Positions 54,238-64,000 of a DNA stretch of 64,000 nucleotides are shown one piece after another. The stretch is from Aquabacter sediminis. Its GTDB lineage: Bacteria; Pseudomonadota; Alphaproteobacteria; Rhizobiales; Xanthobacteraceae. Position numbers and translations under genes: made by a program. The stretch spans positions 124,001-188,000 of the forward strand of contig NZ_JARBFX010000002.1 in the NCBI RefSeq assembly GCF_028863665.1. Direction: 5' to 3'. Numbering within the stretch: the stretch's first letter is position 1; every line of letters begins with the position of its first letter. The notes beneath the pieces were generated by a model, which saw only the letters and a program-made list of their open reading frames with translations, searched no databases and was not told the origin of the DNA.

Positions 54238-55308
54238 TCAAGCCGCCACAGTCAGCCCCGGCGCCCCCGCCTCGACCGTGCCGATGCGGCGGGCCAGCGG
54301 ATAGCCGGCGGCGGTGATTTCGGCGAGGAGGCGGTCCGCCTCTTCCGGCGCGCAGGAGACGAGCAGGCCGCCGGAGGTCTGCGGGTCGGTCAGGAGGTTG
54401 CGCCGCCAGTCATCGAAGCCCGCCGGCAGGTGCACCTCGGCCCCATAGCTCGTCCAATTGCGCCCCGAGGCGCCGGTCACGAAGCCCTGGCGCACCAGCG
54501 CCTCCGCATGGGAGAGCAGCGGCACCGACGACCAGTCCAGCCGGATGGCGACCTTGGAGCCCCGCGCCACTTCCAGCGCATGGCCGGCAATGCCGAAGCC
54601 GGTCACGTCGGTGACCGCATGGACGGCCGGGTCCTTGGCGAGGTCCGCACCCACTTTGTTGAGAAGGGTGGTGGAGGCGATGAACTCGTCATAGGCGTCG
54701 GAGGAGAGCGCATCCTTCTTGAAGGCGGCGGAATAGACGCCCACCCCGATGCCCTTGGTGAGGATGAGCGCATCGCCCGGCTTGGCGTCCGCATTGCGGC
54801 GGATGTCCGCCCGCTTCACCGTGCCGATGACGGCGAGGCCATAGATGGGCTCGGGGCTGTCGATGGAATGGCCGCCGGCCACCGGAATGCCCGCCTCGGC
54901 GCATTTGGCGGCGCCCCCCTGGAGGATGGCGCGCACGGTCGCCGTGTCGATCTTGCCCAGCGGCATGCCCAGGATCGCCAGCGCCATCAAGGGCGTGCCG
55001 CCCATGGCATAGACATCGGAGATGGCATTGGTGGCGGCGATGCGGCCGAAATGGTCGGGGTCATCCACCATGGGCATGAAGAAGTCGGTGGTCGCCACCA
55101 CGCAGGTGTCCCCCTCCAATTGCCAGACGGCGGCATCGTCCCCCGTCTCCGTGCCCACCAAGAGGCGCTCGAAGGGGCCGGCCATCGGCGCGCCGGCGAG
55201 CAGTTCCTGGAGCACGTTCGGGGCGAGCTTGCAGCCGCAGCCGCCGCCATGGGCGAGCGAGGTGAGGCGGGCGGCGGGCTCGGCGACAGGCGGGACGGAC
55301 GGGGTCAT
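54238..55308 (-). CDS. selD: selenide, water dikinase (selenophosphate synthetase)
   Basis: A 356-residue enzyme with the N-terminal GGGCGCK motif: catalytic C24 and K27, the cysteine form rather than selenocysteine. The metal aspartates are in [10 protein letters not shown] and [11 protein letters not shown], and [14 protein letters not shown] is family-typical. It makes selenophosphate for Sec-tRNA. ATG 55308 gives the conserved length; longer starts overlap poorly conserved sequence. It is encoded divergently from the Sec-containing formate dehydrogenase genes that need it. Confidence 0.95.
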   Translation of the reverse strand: MTPSVPPVAEPAARLTSLAHGGGCGCKLAPNVLQELLAGAPMAGPFERLLVGTETGDDAAVWQLEGDTCVVATTDFFMPMVDDPDHFGRIAATNAISDVYAMGGTPLMALAILGMPLGKIDTATVRAILQGGAAKCAEAGIPVAGGHSIDSPEPIYGLAVIGTVKRADIRRNADAKPGDALILTKGIGVGVYSAAFKKDALSSDAYDEFIASTTLLNKVGADLAKDPAVHAVTDVTGFGIAGHALEVARGSKVAIRLDWSSVPLLSHAEALVRQGFVTGASGRNWTSYGAEVHLPAGFDDWRRNLLTDPQTSGGLLVSCAPEEADRLLAEITAAGYPLARRIGTVEAGAPGLTVAA

Positions 55309-55373
55309 CGGCAAGGGGTCTCGCTTTGGACGGAAGGGAGCGGGCGGGCCGCTGGCGACCCACCCGCGAGGCA

Positions 55374-56519
55374 TCAGGCCGTGATCTCGGCCGAGCGGAT
55401 GGAATAGCGGAAACTGTCGGGGTCGAGGCAGTCCAGCATGCCCATGGCGGTGACCGCCTGCGGATACATGAGGAAGGGCAGGCGCGCGCCCGCGTGGCCC
55501 GGCAGCGCCACGTCATGGGCGGTGTTGTAGGCGAACCAATTGCCTTCCCAGCCGCCGAACAGCGCCTTGCGGGCGGCCACCACCTTGGGATCGTCGAGGG
55601 TCAGCTTGCCCGGGGGCTCCTCCAGCACCACCTTGCGCACATCCGCCGGGTCCATGGGCACCCAGCCGAATTGCGAGAGATAGACCTCGGCCCGACAATG
55701 CTGGGCCTTGGTGACGATGTCGGAATTGGCGCCCAGGCTCTTATAGCCGAATTGCGAGGGCACCACGCGCAGGCCATAGACATCGCGCGCCGGAATGCCC
55801 TGTGCCCGCACGAGGCCCACGAACAGCGCGTTCAGGTCCGCGCACTTGCCGCCGAGATCGCCGCTTTTCAGCATGGCCGCGATGTCACCGATGCCGCAGC
55901 CGCGGGTGGCGGCGTTGCGATAGGTGTTTTCCACGATCCACTCGAAGATAGCGCTGACCTTTTCCAGGTCGCCGCTGCGTGTGCCGACGATCTTGTCCGA
56001 GGTCTCCTTGACGATGCCGCCGGTGGGGATGAGGTCGGTCGCGGCGGTGTTGAGCTGGCGTTCGGCGGTGGTGAGCGGCGAGGGCGTGCCGGGCTGGGTG
56101 AGGTCCACCGTCCAGTCGCGGGTGGTGGCCTTGGAGGTCAGCTCTACCTTCGGCGCCTTCTCGCCCTCGGCAAAGACCAGGTGCAACATGTCGGCGCCGG
56201 AGGCGGGATCGCGCACCAGCTTGGCGGAGGCGGCATTGGTGGTCCAGCTGTTCTCACCCGGCTTGAACCAGTCGGGATTGGTGAAGGAGGCCACCGGAAG
56301 CCAGGCCTGGACCTGGCCCTCGGGTTTCAGGATCTCCACCGTGGTGACGATCTGGTAGCTCCGCCAGCGGCCGACTTTCGGCGCAAACAGCATCGGCGCA
56401 GTGGCGCCCGCCGCCGGAGCGCCGGATTGGGCGCCCGATTGGGCGAAGGCGACGCCCGGCAGGGCGGTGGCGGCGCCCATGGCAAGGCCGGCTTTGAGAA
56501 TGTCGCGTCTGGTGGTCAT
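55374..56519 (-). CDS. exported transglutaminase-like protein
   Basis: A 381-residue protein with a Tat-like signal ([14 protein letters not shown]) and a transglutaminase-core domain. The catalytic Cys lies in [19 protein letters not shown]; a candidate catalytic His precedes CRAEVYL and the Asp lies in PMDPAD. Such domains act as peptidases or cross-linkers in the periplasm. It lies 65 bases upstream of selD and 42 bases after a TlpA-like thioredoxin, so the three are probably co-transcribed. Its relation to selenium metabolism is unknown. Confidence 0.82.
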   Translation of the reverse strand: MTTRRDILKAGLAMGAATALPGVAFAQSGAQSGAPAAGATAPMLFAPKVGRWRSYQIVTTVEILKPEGQVQAWLPVASFTNPDWFKPGENSWTTNAASAKLVRDPASGADMLHLVFAEGEKAPKVELTSKATTRDWTVDLTQPGTPSPLTTAERQLNTAATDLIPTGGIVKETSDKIVGTRSGDLEKVSAIFEWIVENTYRNAATRGCGIGDIAAMLKSGDLGGKCADLNALFVGLVRAQGIPARDVYGLRVVPSQFGYKSLGANSDIVTKAQHCRAEVYLSQFGWVPMDPADVRKVVLEEPPGKLTLDDPKVVAARKALFGGWEGNWFAYNTAHDVALPGHAGARLPFLMYPQAVTAMGMLDCLDPDSFRYSIRSAEITA

Positions 56520-56561
56520 CGCCTGTCCCTCCCGTCTGGTCGTGAATTGATGGCTGGTGCT

Positions 56562-57107
56562 TCAGGACCCCTTTGCGCCGGGCATGAGGGCGGCAAGGAG
56601 CGCTTCCACTTTCGGATCGTCCCAGTCCACCTCGCCCACGGCCTGAAAGCGCGGCAGGCCGGCGGCGAAGACCAGGGTAGTCGGCAGCATGTCCACACCG
56701 AAGGCGCGGGCGGCGGCACGGTCGGGGTCCATGAGGATGGGGCCGGGCGGAACCAGCTCCGCAAATAAGCGGCGCACCCGCGCCTCGGGCTCGGCGACAT
56801 CGATCAGCACCACGCGCAGCCCCGCGCGCCGGGCGGCGAGCCGCGACAGGGCCGGCAGCTCGGCCCGGCAGGGCTCGCACCAGGTGGCGAAGAAATGCAC
56901 CACGAGCACGCCCGGCCCCGCATCGGGAACGGCGCGCCTCGCCCCGGCGGCCGGGCCGACCAGGGGGAGCAGCGGCAGGAAAAGGGCGGACAGGGGCGGC
57001 CCCGCATAGGGGACGAGATCCACCGGCCCGGCACGGGCGGGGCCATTCAGCCCGGATAGGATCACAATCAGGCTGGCGAGCAGAACGCCCTTAAGACGGG
57101 GCAGCAC
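56562..57107 (-). CDS. TlpA-like thioredoxin-fold protein
   Basis: About 181 residues from a GTG start at 57107. A signal sequence (LKGVLLASLIVILSGLNG) leads to a thioredoxin domain with the redox motif CEPC (FFATWCEPCRAELPAL) and the cis-proline segment MLPTTLVF. It is a periplasmic disulfide reductase of the TlpA/ResA kind, often serving cytochrome c or metalloenzyme maturation. The open frame upstream is not protein-like, so the GTG is preferred. It is first of the leftward selD unit. Confidence 0.75.
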   Translation of the reverse strand: MLPRLKGVLLASLIVILSGLNGPARAGPVDLVPYAGPPLSALFLPLLPLVGPAAGARRAVPDAGPGVLVVHFFATWCEPCRAELPALSRLAARRAGLRVVLIDVAEPEARVRRLFAELVPPGPILMDPDRAAARAFGVDMLPTTLVFAAGLPRFQAVGEVDWDDPKVEALLAALMPGAKGS

Positions 57108-57561
57108 GAGACGTCCGGCAGGGCGCAGAGGCCAATCGCCCTTCCCGCCCAAGGGCCGGGAGGACAGGGAAAAGGGCTGCGATGCGCGTCTGCCCCGACC
57201 CGCGGGAGCGACCAGAAAGTCCACACCTGGACTGTGAACCTCAACCCCCGGGCAGTCAACACGAGGCCACTTCCTACCGCACTGCAATAAATACCAGGAC
57301 AAACCGAACCCGAAAACGTTCGCACATGCAAAAGGGACCTTTTCAAAAGGCACGATGCCGCAGAGGAAGCGGGTGCGATTTCTTTCTTCACAGGAATTTG
57401 CAAGCAAAATGAAAGAAAAACCGGGATCGCGCGGCCCCGCTTCCGTTTGACATGATACCAATTCCAAAATAGCCTTGTTTTCTGTCGGAATCCCGACGCA
57501 GGGCGCGCTCGTCGCCCTGGCCATGTCCCCCGTCGGGGGCGCTTATCGGAGATCACCTTCG
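57108..57561. promoter_or_regulatory. divergent promoter region between selD unit and fdo operon
   Basis: About 450 bases, A+T-richer toward fdoG. It holds the alternating repeat AAAAGG-GA-CCTTTT-C-AAAAGG at 57330-57350, which can form two alternative stems. It also holds a sigma-70-like promoter (next entry). Frames open here do not look coding. Other regulator sites are possible. Confidence 0.5.
57447..57475 (+). promoter_or_regulatory. candidate sigma-70 promoter for fdoG
   Basis: TTGACA, a 17-base spacer and TAGCCT, placed about 85 bases before the fdoG ATG. The -35 is perfect and the -10 weak, so an activator may be needed. Confidence 0.5.
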
Positions 57562-60500
57562 ATGAATATGGAGCTCTCGCGGCGCCAGTTCTTACGAACG
57601 GCGGGTGCGGGGATCGCGGGGACGACGCTTGGAGCCTTCGGCTTCGGCGGCGTCGAAGAAGCGCTGGCGGAAGCGATCCGGCCGTTCAAACTCGTCAACA
57701 CCACCGAGGTGCGCAACACCTGCACCTATTGCTCGGTGGCGTGCGGCATCCTCATCTTTTCCAAGGGCGACCTGAAGAAGGGCGAGAAGGCCGAAATCAC
57801 CCATATCGAGGGTGACGTCGACCACCCGACCAATCGCGGCACCTTGTGCCCGAAGGGCGCGGCCCTGCTTGACATCGTCCATTCCAAGACGCGCCTCCAA
57901 TATCCGATGATCCGCAAGGCGGGCTCGGACAAGTTCGAGCGCGTGAGCTGGGACGTGGCGCTGGATCGGATCGCGCGGGTCCTCAAGGACGACCGCGACA
58001 AGAATTTCATCGCCAAGAACAATGACGGCGTGACCGTGAACCGCTGGGTGACCACCGGTTTCCTCGCCGCCTCGGCCACCACCAATGAGACCGCGTTTGC
58101 CACCTACAAGGTGGTGCGCAGCCTCGGACTTCTGGCATTCGACAACCAAGCGCGCGTTTGACACGGCCCCACGGTGTCCAGTTTGGGCCCAACTTTTGGC
58201 CGTGGCGCGATGACCAATTCGTGGACTGACATCAAGAACACGGATCTTGTGGTCATCATGGGCGGCAATGCCGCCGAAGCGCATCCGTGCGGATTTAAAT
58301 GGGTGACGGAGGCGAAAGCCACCCGTGGCGCCAAGCTCGTCGTCGTCGATCCGCGCTTCACGCGGTCCGCGGCGGTGGCGGACTATTACGCGCCCATCCG
58401 TCAAGGTTCCGACATCGCGTTCCTGCTGGGCGTGATGAATTACTGCATCCAGAACAACAAGGTGCAGTGGGAATATGTGAAGGCGTTCACCAACGCCGCC
58501 TATCTGGTGAAGGACGGCTTTACCTACCAGGACGGCCTGTTCACCGGCTATGACGAGCAGAAGAGGGACTACAACCGCTCCACCTGGGACTACCAGATGG
58601 GACCGGATGGCTATGCCCTCACCGACCCGACCCTGCAGGATCCCCGCTGCGTCTGGAATCTCCTGAAGCAGCATGTGTCCATCTACACGCCGGACATGGT
58701 CTCGCGCATCACCGGCACGCCCAAGGACAAGTTCCTGAAGGTGTGCGAGATGATCGCCGAGACGTCATCGCCCACCAAGACGATGACCTCCATGTACGCG
58801 CTCGGCTGGACCCAGCATTCCAAGGGGTCGCAGAACATCCGCTGCATGGCCATGCTCCAGCTCATCCTGGGCAATATCGGCGTGCGCGGCGGCGGCATGA
58901 ATGCGCTGCGTGGTCACTCCAACATCCAGGGGCTGACCGACCTCGGGCTCATGTCCAACCTGATCCCCGGCTATCTGACCTTGCCGACGGAGAAGGAAGC
59001 CGACTTCGCCACCTACATGTCGACGCGCGGCTTCAAGCCGTTGCAGCCGAACCAGATGAGCTACTGGCAGAACTACAAGAAGTTCTTCGTCAGTTTCCAG
59101 AAGGCCATGTGGGGTGCGGCGGCAACGCCGGAAAACAACTTCGCCTACGACTACCTGCCGAAGCTCGACGTGCCGGCCTATGACGTCCTGCGCGCCTTCG
59201 AGCTGATGGACCACGGCAAGATGAACGCCTATTTCTGCCAGGGCTTCAATCCCCTGCAGGCGTTCCCCAACAAGGCGAAGCTGGCTTCCGCGCTCTCCAA
59301 GCTGAAGCTGCTGGTGGTGATGGATCCGCTGGAGACGGAGACGGCACGGTTCTGGGAGAACCACGGCGTCTACAATCCCGCGGACCCGGCCAAGATCCAG
59401 ACCGAAGTGATCCAGCTCCCCACCACCTGCTTTGCGGAGGATGAGGGCGCGCTGGTGAATTCCGGCCGCTGGCTGCAATGGCACTGGGCGGGCGGCACGC
59501 CTCCGGGCGAGGCCAAGCACGACGCCTGGATCATGGCGCAGATCCATCTGCGCGTGAAGGAATTGTACAAGAAGGAAGGCGGGGCCTTCCCCGATCCCAT
59601 CGTCAACCTCCACTGGCCCTACAAGGACCCGAACGAGCCCACTCCCGAGGAGCTCGCCAAGGAAATGAACGGCTATGTGGTCGCGGACGTGATGGATCCG
59701 AACGACCCCACCAAGAAGATCCTGGAGAAGGGCAAGCAACTGCCCGGCTTTGGCGTGCTGCGCGACGACGGCTCCACCGCCTGCGGCTGCTGGATCTATT
59801 CCGGCTGCTTCACGGAGGCGGGCAACATGATGGCCCGGCGGGACAATTCCGATCCCGACAATACCGGCGCCTATCTGAAATGGTCGTTCGCCTGGCCCGC
59901 CAACCGGCGCATCATCTACAACCGCGCCTCCGCCGACATCAACGGCAAGCCGTGGGACGACACCCGCAAGCTGCTGTGGTGGGACGGGGCGAAATGGACC
60001 GGATACGATGTGCCGGACATCGCCCCCACCGCCAAGCCGCAGGATGTGGGTCCCTTCATCATGAACCCGGAAGGCGTCTCCCGCCTGTTTGCCCGGGGCA
60101 TGATGCGGGACGGTCCGTTCCCGGTGCATTACGAGCCGTTCGAGAGCCCGGTGGCCAACGTCATCGCCCCCAAGGTCCGGGGCAATCCGGTGGCCCGCGT
60201 GTTCAAGGACGACTTCGCCCAGTTCGCCGACGTGGCGTCCAAGGAGTTCCCCTATGCGGCGACCTCCTACCGCCTCACGGAGCACTTCCACTACTGGACC
60301 AAGAACAACCATGTGAACTCGGTCCTGCAGCCGGAATTCTTCGTGGAGATCTCGGAGGAGCTGGCGAAGGAGAAGGGCATCGCCAATGCCGCCTGGGTGC
60401 GCGTGTGGTCGAAGCGGGGCTCGGTCTTCGCCAAGGCCTATGTGACCAAGCGCATCCGTCCGCTCACCGTGGACGGCAAGACGGTGCACATCGTGGGCAT

Positions 60501-60648
60501 CCCCATCCATTGGGGGTTCGTGGGCGCGGCCAAGAAAGGCTTCCCCGCTAACGTGCTCACGCCCTTCGTGGGCGATGCGAACATCGAGACGCCGGAGTTC
60601 AAGGCGTTCTGCGTCAATATCGAGCCCTCGCCCGGGCCGGTGGCATGA
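57562..60648 (+). CDS. fdoG: formate dehydrogenase, major subunit (selenocysteine-containing, FdoG/FdnG type)
   Basis: A 1028-residue molybdenum/tungsten bis-MGD enzyme read through an in-frame UGA at 58159-58161 that encodes selenocysteine 200; the frame is open and homologous on both sides (NQARV-U-HGPTV). It has a Tat signal (SRRQFLRTAG), a [4Fe-4S] site (CTYCSVACG and TLCPKG) and the C-terminal molybdopterin domain. It oxidises formate on the periplasmic side, passing electrons to FdoH and FdoI. ATG 57562 starts the Tat signal. FdhE and SelA are encoded downstream and SelD upstream. Confidence 0.96.
58159..58197 (+). promoter_or_regulatory. UGA selenocysteine codon with bacterial SECIS element
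   Basis: UGA followed by CACGGCCCC as in other bacterial formate dehydrogenases. A short stem GTCC/GGGC (58176-58188) with loop AGTTT lies at the distance where SelB binds its mRNA hairpin. It recodes UGA as Sec. Confidence 0.85.
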
Positions 60649-60662
60649 GGGAGGACTGAACC

Positions 60663-61604
60663 ATGTTTCCCCCAGCCCCAAATCCCCCGATCACCGCGAC
60701 CCCGGCCAAGTTCGGGGACAAGGACCTGATCCGGAAGTCGGCGTCCACCATCACGCCGGCCTCCCCGCGACAGACCGAAGTGGCCAAGCTCATCGACGTG
60801 TCGAAGTGCATCGGCTGCAAGGCCTGCCAGGCGGCCTGCCTGGAATGGAACGATCTCCATGAGGAGATCGGGACATTCAACGGCAGCTACACCAACCCGC
60901 CGGACCTGACCCCCAACACCTTCACGCTCATGCGCTTCACCGAATGGGTGAACCCGCAGACCGATAATCTGGAATGGCTGATCCGCAAGGACGGCTGCAT
61001 GCATTGCGAGGATCCGGGCTGCCTGAAGGCGTGCCCGGCGCCCGGCGCCATCGTGCAATATTCCAACGGCATCGTGGATTTCGTCCACGAGAACTGCATC
61101 GGCTGCGGCTATTGCGTGAAGGGGTGCCCGTTCAACATCCCGCGCATTTCGCAGGTCGATAACAAGGCCTACAAATGCACCTTGTGCTCCGACCGCGTGG
61201 CGGTGGGACAGTGGCCGGCCTGCGCCAAGGCCTGCCCCACCCAGGCCATCGCGTTCGGCACCAAGGACGAGATGAAGACGTGGGCGGACGGTCGCATCAA
61301 GGATTTGAAGTCCCGCGGCTATGCCAATGCGGGCCTTTATGATCCCCCGGGCGTGGGCGGCACCCACGTCATGTATGTGCTCCAGCATGCCGACCAGCCG
61401 CAAATCTATGCGAACCTGCCCAAGGACCCGCATATCAGCCCGCTGGTGGAAGCCTGGAAGGGTGTCACCAAATATGTGGGCCTCGCCGCCATCGGCCTCG
61501 CCGCGGCGGTGGGCTTCGTTCACCACGTGGTCGCTGGTCCCAACAAGGTGACCGCCGAGGACGAGGAGAATGCCGAAAAGCTCACGGGGAGTGACCGCTC
61601 ATGA
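60663..61604 (+). CDS. fdoH: formate dehydrogenase iron-sulfur beta subunit
   Basis: A 313-residue ferredoxin-like subunit. Four Cys clusters are visible ([37 protein letters not shown] and CTLCSDR with CAKACP), holding four [4Fe-4S] centres. A single C-terminal helix ([20 protein letters not shown]) anchors it. It carries electrons from FdoG to the membrane cytochrome. The stop overlaps fdoI by ATGA. Confidence 0.96.
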   Translation: MFPPAPNPPITATPAKFGDKDLIRKSASTITPASPRQTEVAKLIDVSKCIGCKACQAACLEWNDLHEEIGTFNGSYTNPPDLTPNTFTLMRFTEWVNPQTDNLEWLIRKDGCMHCEDPGCLKACPAPGAIVQYSNGIVDFVHENCIGCGYCVKGCPFNIPRISQVDNKAYKCTLCSDRVAVGQWPACAKACPTQAIAFGTKDEMKTWADGRIKDLKSRGYANAGLYDPPGVGGTHVMYVLQHADQPQIYANLPKDPHISPLVEAWKGVTKYVGLAAIGLAAAVGFVHHVVAGPNKVTAEDEENAEKLTGSDRS

Positions 61605-62296
61605 GCGCCTATGACCTGGAAAAGGGCGACAGCGTCCATAAGGGCCATCCGGTGACGGTGGACCGCTATACGCTGGGCGCCCGGATCAACCATTGGGTGA
61701 CAGCCATCAGCCTGATCCTGCTGGCCTTGTCCGGCATGGCCCTGTTCACGCCCAAGCTCTATTTCCTGACCGCCCTCTTTGGGGGCGGTCAGTGGACCCG
61801 CGCCATCCATCCCTGGATCGGCGTGGTGCTGTTCTTCTCCTTCGCCGGTCTCTTCCTGCGCTTCTGGAAGGCGAACCTGTGGAAGCGGGAGGACGGCACT
61901 TGGCTCGCGCGCATCCGCGACGTGATCGCCGGCCATGAGGAGCGCCTGCCGGAAGTCGGCAAGTACAATGCCGGCCAGAAGGGCGTCTTCTGGGGCATGT
62001 CCTTCCTCATCATCGTGCTCATCACCAGCGGCTTCGTGGTGTGGGACCAGTATTTCTACGCCTTCACCACCATCGAGCAGAAGCGCATCGCCATCCTCGT
62101 CCATGCGCTGGCGGCGGTGGCCATCATCTGCGTGTGGATCGTGCACGTCTATGCGGCCATCTGGGTGCGCGGCACCATCTCCGCAATGACCAAGGGACAG
62201 GTCACTGGCGGCTGGGCGTGGCGCCATCACCGCAAATGGCTGCGCGAACTGGTCTCCACCCGCCGCGCCGGCAAGCCGCCTTCGCCGGCGGAATAG
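61601..62296 (+). CDS. fdoI: formate dehydrogenase cytochrome b556 gamma subunit
   Basis: A 231-residue, four-helix b-type cytochrome. Histidines on the helices ([31 protein letters not shown]) are the likely heme ligands. It passes electrons to the quinone pool. It ends in a strong GC-rich hairpin before fdhE. Confidence 0.94.
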   Translation: MSAYDLEKGDSVHKGHPVTVDRYTLGARINHWVTAISLILLALSGMALFTPKLYFLTALFGGGQWTRAIHPWIGVVLFFSFAGLFLRFWKANLWKREDGTWLARIRDVIAGHEERLPEVGKYNAGQKGVFWGMSFLIIVLITSGFVVWDQYFYAFTTIEQKRIAILVHALAAVAIICVWIVHVYAAIWVRGTISAMTKGQVTGGWAWRHHRKWLRELVSTRRAGKPPSPAE

Positions 62297-62307
62297 GTCA
62301 TCTCCCT

Positions 62308-62332
62308 GCGAGGCGGCCTTGTGCCGCCTCGC
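62308..62332 (+). terminator. perfect 10-base hairpin after fdoI
   Basis: GCGAGGCGGC, a 5-base loop and its reverse complement, without a T run. It may attenuate the transcript before fdhE-selA or stabilise the fdoGHI message. Confidence 0.6.
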
Positions 62333-62456
62333 GTCCCCGCCTTGACCAAGCGTCATGAAATTGCCGGCCCCGGCGTCGAGTGTGGCGCATCGCGCATTCG
62401 CCTCCGGCGCGCGTCCCGTTTTCAACCACGTGACCCGTGAGGTTCGTGAGGTCCCC

Positions 62457-63389
62457 ATGTCCGATTTTCCGAGCGCCGTCCTGCCTGATCCGAGCGTCAT
62501 CGGCGGCGTGCCGCAACCACCCTTCGCGCGGCTCCCCGCGCCCCTGTCTCTGTTCGAGATCCGCGCCCGCCGCCTCGCCGCCTTGACCGAAGACAGCATG
62601 CTGGCGGCCTATCTGAACTTCCTGGCCGGCATCGCCAGCGCCCAGCACGCCATCCAGCACGACGAGGCCGCCCCCCTCCCCACCCCCGAAGGGCCGGACG
62701 CGGAGACCCTGGAGCGCGCGCGGGCCTATGGCATGCCGCCGCTCGACCGCACCCGCTTCACCCAGGATCCCGCCTTCGAGGCGACCCTGGACCGCCTGCT
62801 CGCCAAGCTGGAGGGCCTCGACAAGCCCGCTCCCGCCGCCGCCGCCCTCGCCCGCGTGCAGGCGGCCGATCCCGCTGGCCGCGACGCTTTGGTGCGCAAC
62901 GTGCTGGCCGATTCCATCCCCATGGAGGCGCTGGCCGAGCATGTCTATGTGGCCGCCGCCCTCCAGGTGCATTTCGCCCGGCTCGCCGCACGGCTCGACG
63001 AGGCCGGCCTCGTGGAAGTCGGCCAGGGGGTGTGTCCCACCTGCGGCGGCCCGCCCGCCGCCAGCGTGGTGGTGGACTGGCCGCAGATTGCCGGCGCCCG
63101 CTATTGCGCCTGTTCGCTCTGCGGCACCTGGTGGAACCATGTGCGCGTGCGCTGCGTGCTGTGCGGCTCCACCAAGGGGATCGGCCTCCAGGAGGTGGAG
63201 GGCGGCTCCGGCGCCGTGAAGGCGGAGACCTGCGATAGCTGCCACGGCTATGTGAAGGTCATGTACCAGTCCAAGGACCCGCTGGTGGAGCCGCTGGCGG
63301 ACGACGTGGCGAGCCTTGCCCTCGATTTGTTGATGAAGAACGGGCCCTATCGGCGCGGCGCTTTCAATCCCTTCCTGCTCGGCTATTGA
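62457..63389 (+). CDS. fdhE: formate dehydrogenase accessory protein FdhE
   Basis: A 310-residue FdhE. The C-terminal half has rubredoxin-like Cys pairs ([29 protein letters not shown]). It is required for assembling the Tat-exported formate dehydrogenase. ATG 62457 starts the family-like N-terminus; an in-frame ATG about 100 bases upstream is less likely. Eight bases separate it from selA. Confidence 0.92.
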   Translation: MSDFPSAVLPDPSVIGGVPQPPFARLPAPLSLFEIRARRLAALTEDSMLAAYLNFLAGIASAQHAIQHDEAAPLPTPEGPDAETLERARAYGMPPLDRTRFTQDPAFEATLDRLLAKLEGLDKPAPAAAALARVQAADPAGRDALVRNVLADSIPMEALAEHVYVAAALQVHFARLAARLDEAGLVEVGQGVCPTCGGPPAASVVVDWPQIAGARYCACSLCGTWWNHVRVRCVLCGSTKGIGLQEVEGGSGAVKAETCDSCHGYVKVMYQSKDPLVEPLADDVASLALDLLMKNGPYRRGAFNPFLLGY

Positions 63390-63397
63390 GGGCGGCC

Positions 63398-64000
63398 ATG
63401 ACCGAGCAGAAACCCGCTCTCGCGGGCGCCTTGCGCGCCTTGCCCTCCGTGGACCAGTTGCTCTCCGCCGCCCCCGAGGCCGTGGTCCGCCATGGCCGCG
63501 CGCCGGTGGTGGCGGCCGCACGCAACGCCCTGGACGCCGCCCGCGCGGCCCTGCGCGCCGGCACGCTCCCCTTCTCCGAAGGCGAGGCGCTCGGCGCCCT
63601 CACCAAGGCCGTTGAGGCGCAGCTTGCCGCGCAGGCCCAGCCGAGCCTGCGGCCTGTCTTCAACCTCACCGGCACGGTGCTGCACACCAATCTCGGCCGT
63701 GCCTTGCTGGCGGAGGAGGCGGTGGAGGCCGCAACCCGCGCCATGCGGCAGGCGGTGACGCTGGAATTCGCCCTCGACGGCGGCAAGCGCGGCGAGCGGG
63801 ACGACCATGTGCGCGGCCTTTTGTGCGCGCTGACGGGCGCCGAGGACGCCACCGTCGTCAACAACAATGCCGCCGCAGTGCTGCTGGTGCTGAACACCCT
63901 CGCGCACGGCAAGGACAGCATCGTCTCGCGCGGCGAGCTGATCGAGATTGGCGGCGCCTTCCGCATGCCGGACATCATGGCGCGCGCCGGCACGCGCCTT
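63398..64000 (+). CDS. selA: L-seryl-tRNA(Sec) selenium transferase SelA (3' truncated)
   Basis: The first 201 codons are in the window and the frame is open to the last base, so the gene continues outside. The N-terminal domain ([10 protein letters not shown]) is followed by [21 protein letters not shown], as in SelA, and the PLP-fold region [12 protein letters not shown]. SelA converts Ser-tRNA(Sec) to Sec-tRNA(Sec) with selenophosphate. The PLP lysine lies beyond the window. Confidence 0.95.
   Translation, partial: MTEQKPALAGALRALPSVDQLLSAAPEAVVRHGRAPVVAAARNALDAARAALRAGTLPFSEGEALGALTKAVEAQLAAQAQPSLRPVFNLTGTVLHTNLGRALLAEEAVEAATRAMRQAVTLEFALDGGKRGERDDHVRGLLCALTGAEDATVVNNNAAAVLLVLNTLAHGKDSIVSRGELIEIGGAFRMPDIMARAGTRL

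Noticed and set aside
58159-58161. Apparent premature stop or frameshift splitting fdoG
   Set aside because: The frame is unchanged across it, flanking residues match the Sec site of FdnG/FdoG enzymes, a SECIS hairpin follows, and selA/selD are present.
58765-60681. 638-codon minus-strand frame over fdoG
   Set aside because: Antisense shadow of the formate dehydrogenase gene; no recognisable domain or ribosome site.

Overview
This window reads as chromosome from a G+C-rich alphaproteobacterium of the Hyphomicrobiales. The complement fits a metabolically versatile methylotroph or autotroph of the Xanthobacteraceae type: a selenocysteine formate dehydrogenase, urease with a urea ABC transporter, an N-demethylase cluster, and dense operons with ATGA/GTGA overlaps. 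The taxonomic guess is inference from gene content and composition only. No rRNA, tRNA, CRISPR array, insertion sequence or prophage was seen. Both ends cut a gene.

Layout. (1) 1-7223, + strand: a compact, visibly A+T-richer operon for a surface glycoconjugate. It holds a class II aldolase (5' cut), a tandem nucleotidyltransferase, GtrA, a DPM1-like glycosyltransferase, a GDPD-like enzyme, a fusion of a membrane GT-C-like domain to a P-loop kinase, and a HAD phosphatase. It looks acquired and is the best candidate here for an undescribed pathway. (2) 7262-9950: a Nudix protein with a Lys/Ala-rich tail and an MFS transporter. (3) 10017-20403: an N-methyl-compound catabolic locus. It holds heme-dependent oxidative N-demethylase (HODM/Dmm) subunits, an APC permease, a DUF1989-GcvT fusion, a flavin reductase, an acyl-CoA-dehydrogenase-like protein lacking the usual catalytic Glu, and a divergent GcvT-type protein. 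(4) 20547-24173: a DUF900 lipoprotein hydrolase, DoxX, EpmA and EF-P.

(5) 24213-36061, - strand: one long nitrogen operon, urtABCDE-ureD-ureAB-vapBC-ureCEFG. It is preceded by a very good sigma-54 promoter and ends at a bidirectional terminator shared with efp. UreA and UreB are fused, and a VapBC-type toxin-antitoxin pair sits between ureAB and ureC. (6) 36223-40585: a 25-residue membrane peptide, a beta-carbonic anhydrase, a HdeD-like membrane protein with a possible permuted papain-like domain, an MFS transporter and a small secreted protein. (7) 40604-49246: an aldo/keto reductase with a divergent LysR regulator, then a GntR regulator facing a polyamine-type ABC transporter with a PuuE-like amidohydrolase and a hydantoin-racemase homologue. 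Three copies of TGTGCACA lie between regulator and transporter. (8) 49412-54118: a response regulator/histidine kinase pair, an APH-like/P-loop kinase fusion and a small secreted protein.

(9) 54238-64000: selenium and formate metabolism. selD, a transglutaminase-like protein and a TlpA-like thioredoxin run leftward. fdoGHI, fdhE and selA (3' cut) run rightward. The FdoG UGA at 58159-58161 encodes selenocysteine and is not a frameshift.

The parts share nitrogen and one-carbon logic. N-demethylation yields formaldehyde, for which GcvT-like tetrahydrofolate proteins are plausible acceptors, and formate is oxidised by Fdo. Ureide breakdown can feed urea to urease, whose CO2 can be hydrated by the adjacent carbonic anhydrase. 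These links are inferred from gene proximity.
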